Shown here: positions 13,538 to 14,827 of the stretch, in pieces
Position numbering within the stretch: position 1 is the stretch's first letter
Layout: each line of letters opens with the position of its first letter
From: an uncultured Acetobacteraceae bacterium
GTDB taxonomy: Bacteria; Pseudomonadota; Alphaproteobacteria; Acetobacterales; Acetobacteraceae
Length of the DNA: 14,827 bases
Reading direction: 5' to 3'
Assembly (NCBI GenBank): GCA_937930165.1
Contig: CALGVL010000432.1
Coordinates: 1 to 14,827, forward strand
Position numbers and translations under genes: made by a program
Notes under the pieces: model-generated
What the model saw: the letters and a program-made list of their open reading frames with translations, nothing else
Told to the model about the DNA's origin: nothing
Databases searched by the model: none

Positions 13538-14533
13538 ATGCGAGCATTGATCTGCGAATCCTGGCGCGATTTCGACGAGCTGGAGGTGAAGGACATCCCC
13601 CCGCCGAAGCTACGGCCAGGGGGCGTCCGCATCCGGGTGGCGGCGGCCGGGGTCAGCTTCGCGACCCAGCTCGTGGTCGCGGGCAAGTATCAGCGCAAGC
13701 CGCCTCTGCCCTTCGTGCCGGGGACGGAGGTGGTGGGCACCGTCCTCGAATCCGCCCCCGATGTGCCGGACCCGCTGCCGCCCGGCACAAGGGTCTTCGC
13801 CGTGCTGGACTGGGGCGGCATGGCGGAGGAGGCGGTGGCCGATGCCATCCATGTCGTCCCCGTGCCGGAGAGCCTGCCGCTGGAACCGGCGGTGGCCATG
13901 CCGATCAGCTATCCCACGGCCGCCGCCTCGCTGCTCTGGCGGGCGAGGCTGGAGAAGGGGCAATGGGTGCTGGTGCAGGGCGCCGCGGGAGGCGTGGGCC
14001 TGGCGGCCGTGGAGGTGGCCAAGGCCATCGGCGCCCATGTCATCGCCCGCTGCGGCGCCGCCAAGCAGGAGGTGCCGCGCAGCCGCGGTGCCGAAGCAGT
14101 GCTGGACAGCGCCGCCCCCTTCCGTGACGCGGTGCGCGACATCACCGGCGGGCAGGGAGTGGAGGCGGTGCTGGACAGCCTGGGCGGCGCCGCCTTCGAC
14201 GAGGGGCTGCGCTGCCTGGCCGATGGCGGCACGCTGGTCACGGTGGGCTATGCGGCCGGCGCCATCCCGCAGCTTGGGGTGAACCTGCTGCTGCTGAAGA
14301 ACATCGCCGTGGCCGGGCTGAACTGGGGCACCTATGTCGGCTGGTCGCCGGGCGACAACCGCCAGCTTCATGCGCCACGCGCCCGCGCGCTCTGGGCGCA
14401 ATTGATGCACTGGTGGCAGGACGGCCTGCTGCGCCCGGAGATCCATGCCGGCTTCCCACTGGACCAATTCCGGGAGGCGATGGCGGAGGTCCGCTCCCGC
14501 CGGGCCGTGGGGAGAGTTGTCCTCCGCCCCTGA
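13538..14533 (+). CDS. NADPH:quinone oxidoreductase-like MDR protein (zinc-independent)
   Basis: 331 residues of the quinone oxidoreductase group within the medium-chain dehydrogenase/reductase superfamily. The N-terminal GroES-like domain begins MRALICESWRDFDELEV and includes AAAGVSFATQLVVAGKYQRKPPLPFVPGTEVVG (36-67). The Rossmann nucleotide loop is QGAAGGVGLAAVEVAK (147-162). The structural and catalytic zinc cysteines of alcohol dehydrogenases are absent, as expected for this group. It probably reduces quinones or activated enones (possibly enoyl-CoA) with NADPH. ATG 13538 comes three bases after the binding-protein stop with no strong ribosome site, which suggests coupling. The pairing suggests a catabolic role linked to the captured acid, which is inference. 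Confidence 0.9.
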   Translation: MRALICESWRDFDELEVKDIPPPKLRPGGVRIRVAAAGVSFATQLVVAGKYQRKPPLPFVPGTEVVGTVLESAPDVPDPLPPGTRVFAVLDWGGMAEEAVADAIHVVPVPESLPLEPAVAMPISYPTAAASLLWRARLEKGQWVLVQGAAGGVGLAAVEVAKAIGAHVIARCGAAKQEVPRSRGAEAVLDSAAPFRDAVRDITGGQGVEAVLDSLGGAAFDEGLRCLADGGTLVTVGYAAGAIPQLGVNLLLLKNIAVAGLNWGTYVGWSPGDNRQLHAPRARALWAQLMHWWQDGLLRPEIHAGFPLDQFREAMAEVRSRRAVGRVVLRP

Positions 14534-14562
14534 TTGGCGGCGGCCCGCTGCCGGCGTAGTTT
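14534..14562 (+). promoter_or_regulatory. Possible promoter giving a leaderless MFS transcript
   Basis: TTGGCG (14534-14539), exactly 17 bases, and TAGTTT (14557-14562) look like a sigma-70 promoter. Transcription would start about 6-8 bases later, that is at or next to ATG 14569. No Shine-Dalgarno-like sequence precedes that ATG. Both observations fit a leaderless mRNA, but the -10 match is weak. Confidence 0.3.
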
Positions 14563-14568
14563 GCGCGC

Positions 14569-14827
14569 ATGAGGGACATTCCCGGGGACACCCCGGCCAC
14601 GGCGACCCCGGCGAACCCCCAGCCCGGTCCGGCGCGCCGGGCCGATCCGCGCATGGTGGCGGCCATCGTCGCCAGCGCGCTGTTCATGCAGAACCTGGAC
14701 AGTTCCGCGGTCACCACCGCCCTGCCGGCCATGGCGCGCGACCTGGGAGAGGAGCCGGCGCGGCTCGGAGTCGCCATCACCTCCTATCTGGTGTCGCTGA
14801 CCGTCTTCATTCCGCTTTCGGGCTGGG
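14569..14827 (+). CDS. MFS transporter, DHA2 (EmrB/QacA) type, 5' part only
   Basis: The frame opens at ATG 14569 and runs off the right edge with 86 complete codons and no stop. After a Pro/Ala-rich cytosolic tail (residues 1-30), the first membrane helix reads VAAIVASALFMQNLDSSAVTTALPAMARDLG. Its LDSSAVTTALP matches the helix-1 motif (LDxTIVNVALP) of 14-helix drug exporters in the DHA2 family. The second helix begins AITSYLVSLTVFIPLSGW. Such proteins export drugs or other lipophilic compounds by proton antiport. The 35-base gap after the oxidoreductase gene contains a possible promoter, so it may be a separate transcript. Substrate cannot be inferred. Confidence 0.85.
   Translation, partial: MRDIPGDTPATATPANPQPGPARRADPRMVAAIVASALFMQNLDSSAVTTALPAMARDLGEEPARLGVAITSYLVSLTVFIPLSGW

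Noticed and set aside
1..14827. CRISPR arrays, tRNA or rRNA genes, insertion sequences, phage or toxin-antitoxin modules, or a new defence system
   Set aside because: No regularly spaced repeats, no cloverleaf sequences, no transposase or integrase motifs, and the genes found are mostly familiar metabolic and transport families.

Overview
The window appears to join DNA from two unrelated bacteria. Bases 1 to about 2590 read like a Firmicute of the Paenibacillus/Cohnella type: moderate GC, many A/T third codon positions, a strong AGGAGAT ribosome site, and a sporulation-kinase-like sensor. From about 2600 to the end the DNA is uniformly GC-rich with almost exclusively G/C third positions. Its gene content (Bug/TTT solute-binding protein, CaiB-type CoA transferase, M20 hydrolases, AI-2E-type permease with a C-terminal extension) fits an alphaproteobacterium such as Roseomonas or another Acetobacteraceae member. 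These lineage calls come from reading protein families and composition; no database search was run.

Left block (1-2590): the 3' end of an unrecognised gene; a membrane histidine kinase with a 5TM sensor, a GGDEF-like domain, HisKA and HATPase (329-2023); and the first ~157 codons of a xylose-isomerase-like sugar phosphate isomerase/epimerase. At about 2585-2600 that gene passes in frame into the last ~197 codons of a phenylacetate-CoA-ligase-type enzyme. The resulting 353-codon ORF is a chimera of two unrelated folds, neither complete. An assembly or contamination join is the simplest explanation.

Right block (2600-14827): a GNAT acetyltransferase (+) converges on an AI-2E/PerM-family permease (-). 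Next come a small hypothetical gene (-), an M20 amidohydrolase (-), a possible small + strand gene, a 48-base perfect stem-loop, a small WQPIETAP-type protein (+) and a Cys-rich zinc-ribbon-like protein (-). A three-gene minus-strand operon follows: CaiB/BaiF CoA transferase, N-carbamoyl-amino-acid/allantoate-type hydrolase (GTGA overlap) and a TTC38-like TPR protein. Divergent from it, across a 69-base palindrome-bearing intergenic region, are a TTT-type solute-binding protein and a zinc-independent quinone oxidoreductase-like MDR protein. The start of a DHA2-type MFS exporter runs off the right edge.

The right block looks like an accessory catabolic/transport neighbourhood: capture of an organic acid or amino-acid derivative, CoA transfer, and hydrolysis of N-carbamoyl or N-acyl compounds. 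I found no convincing undescribed system, CRISPR array, tRNA, rRNA or insertion sequence. The result that matters most is the chimeric join near 2590, because it affects any interpretation of the left end.
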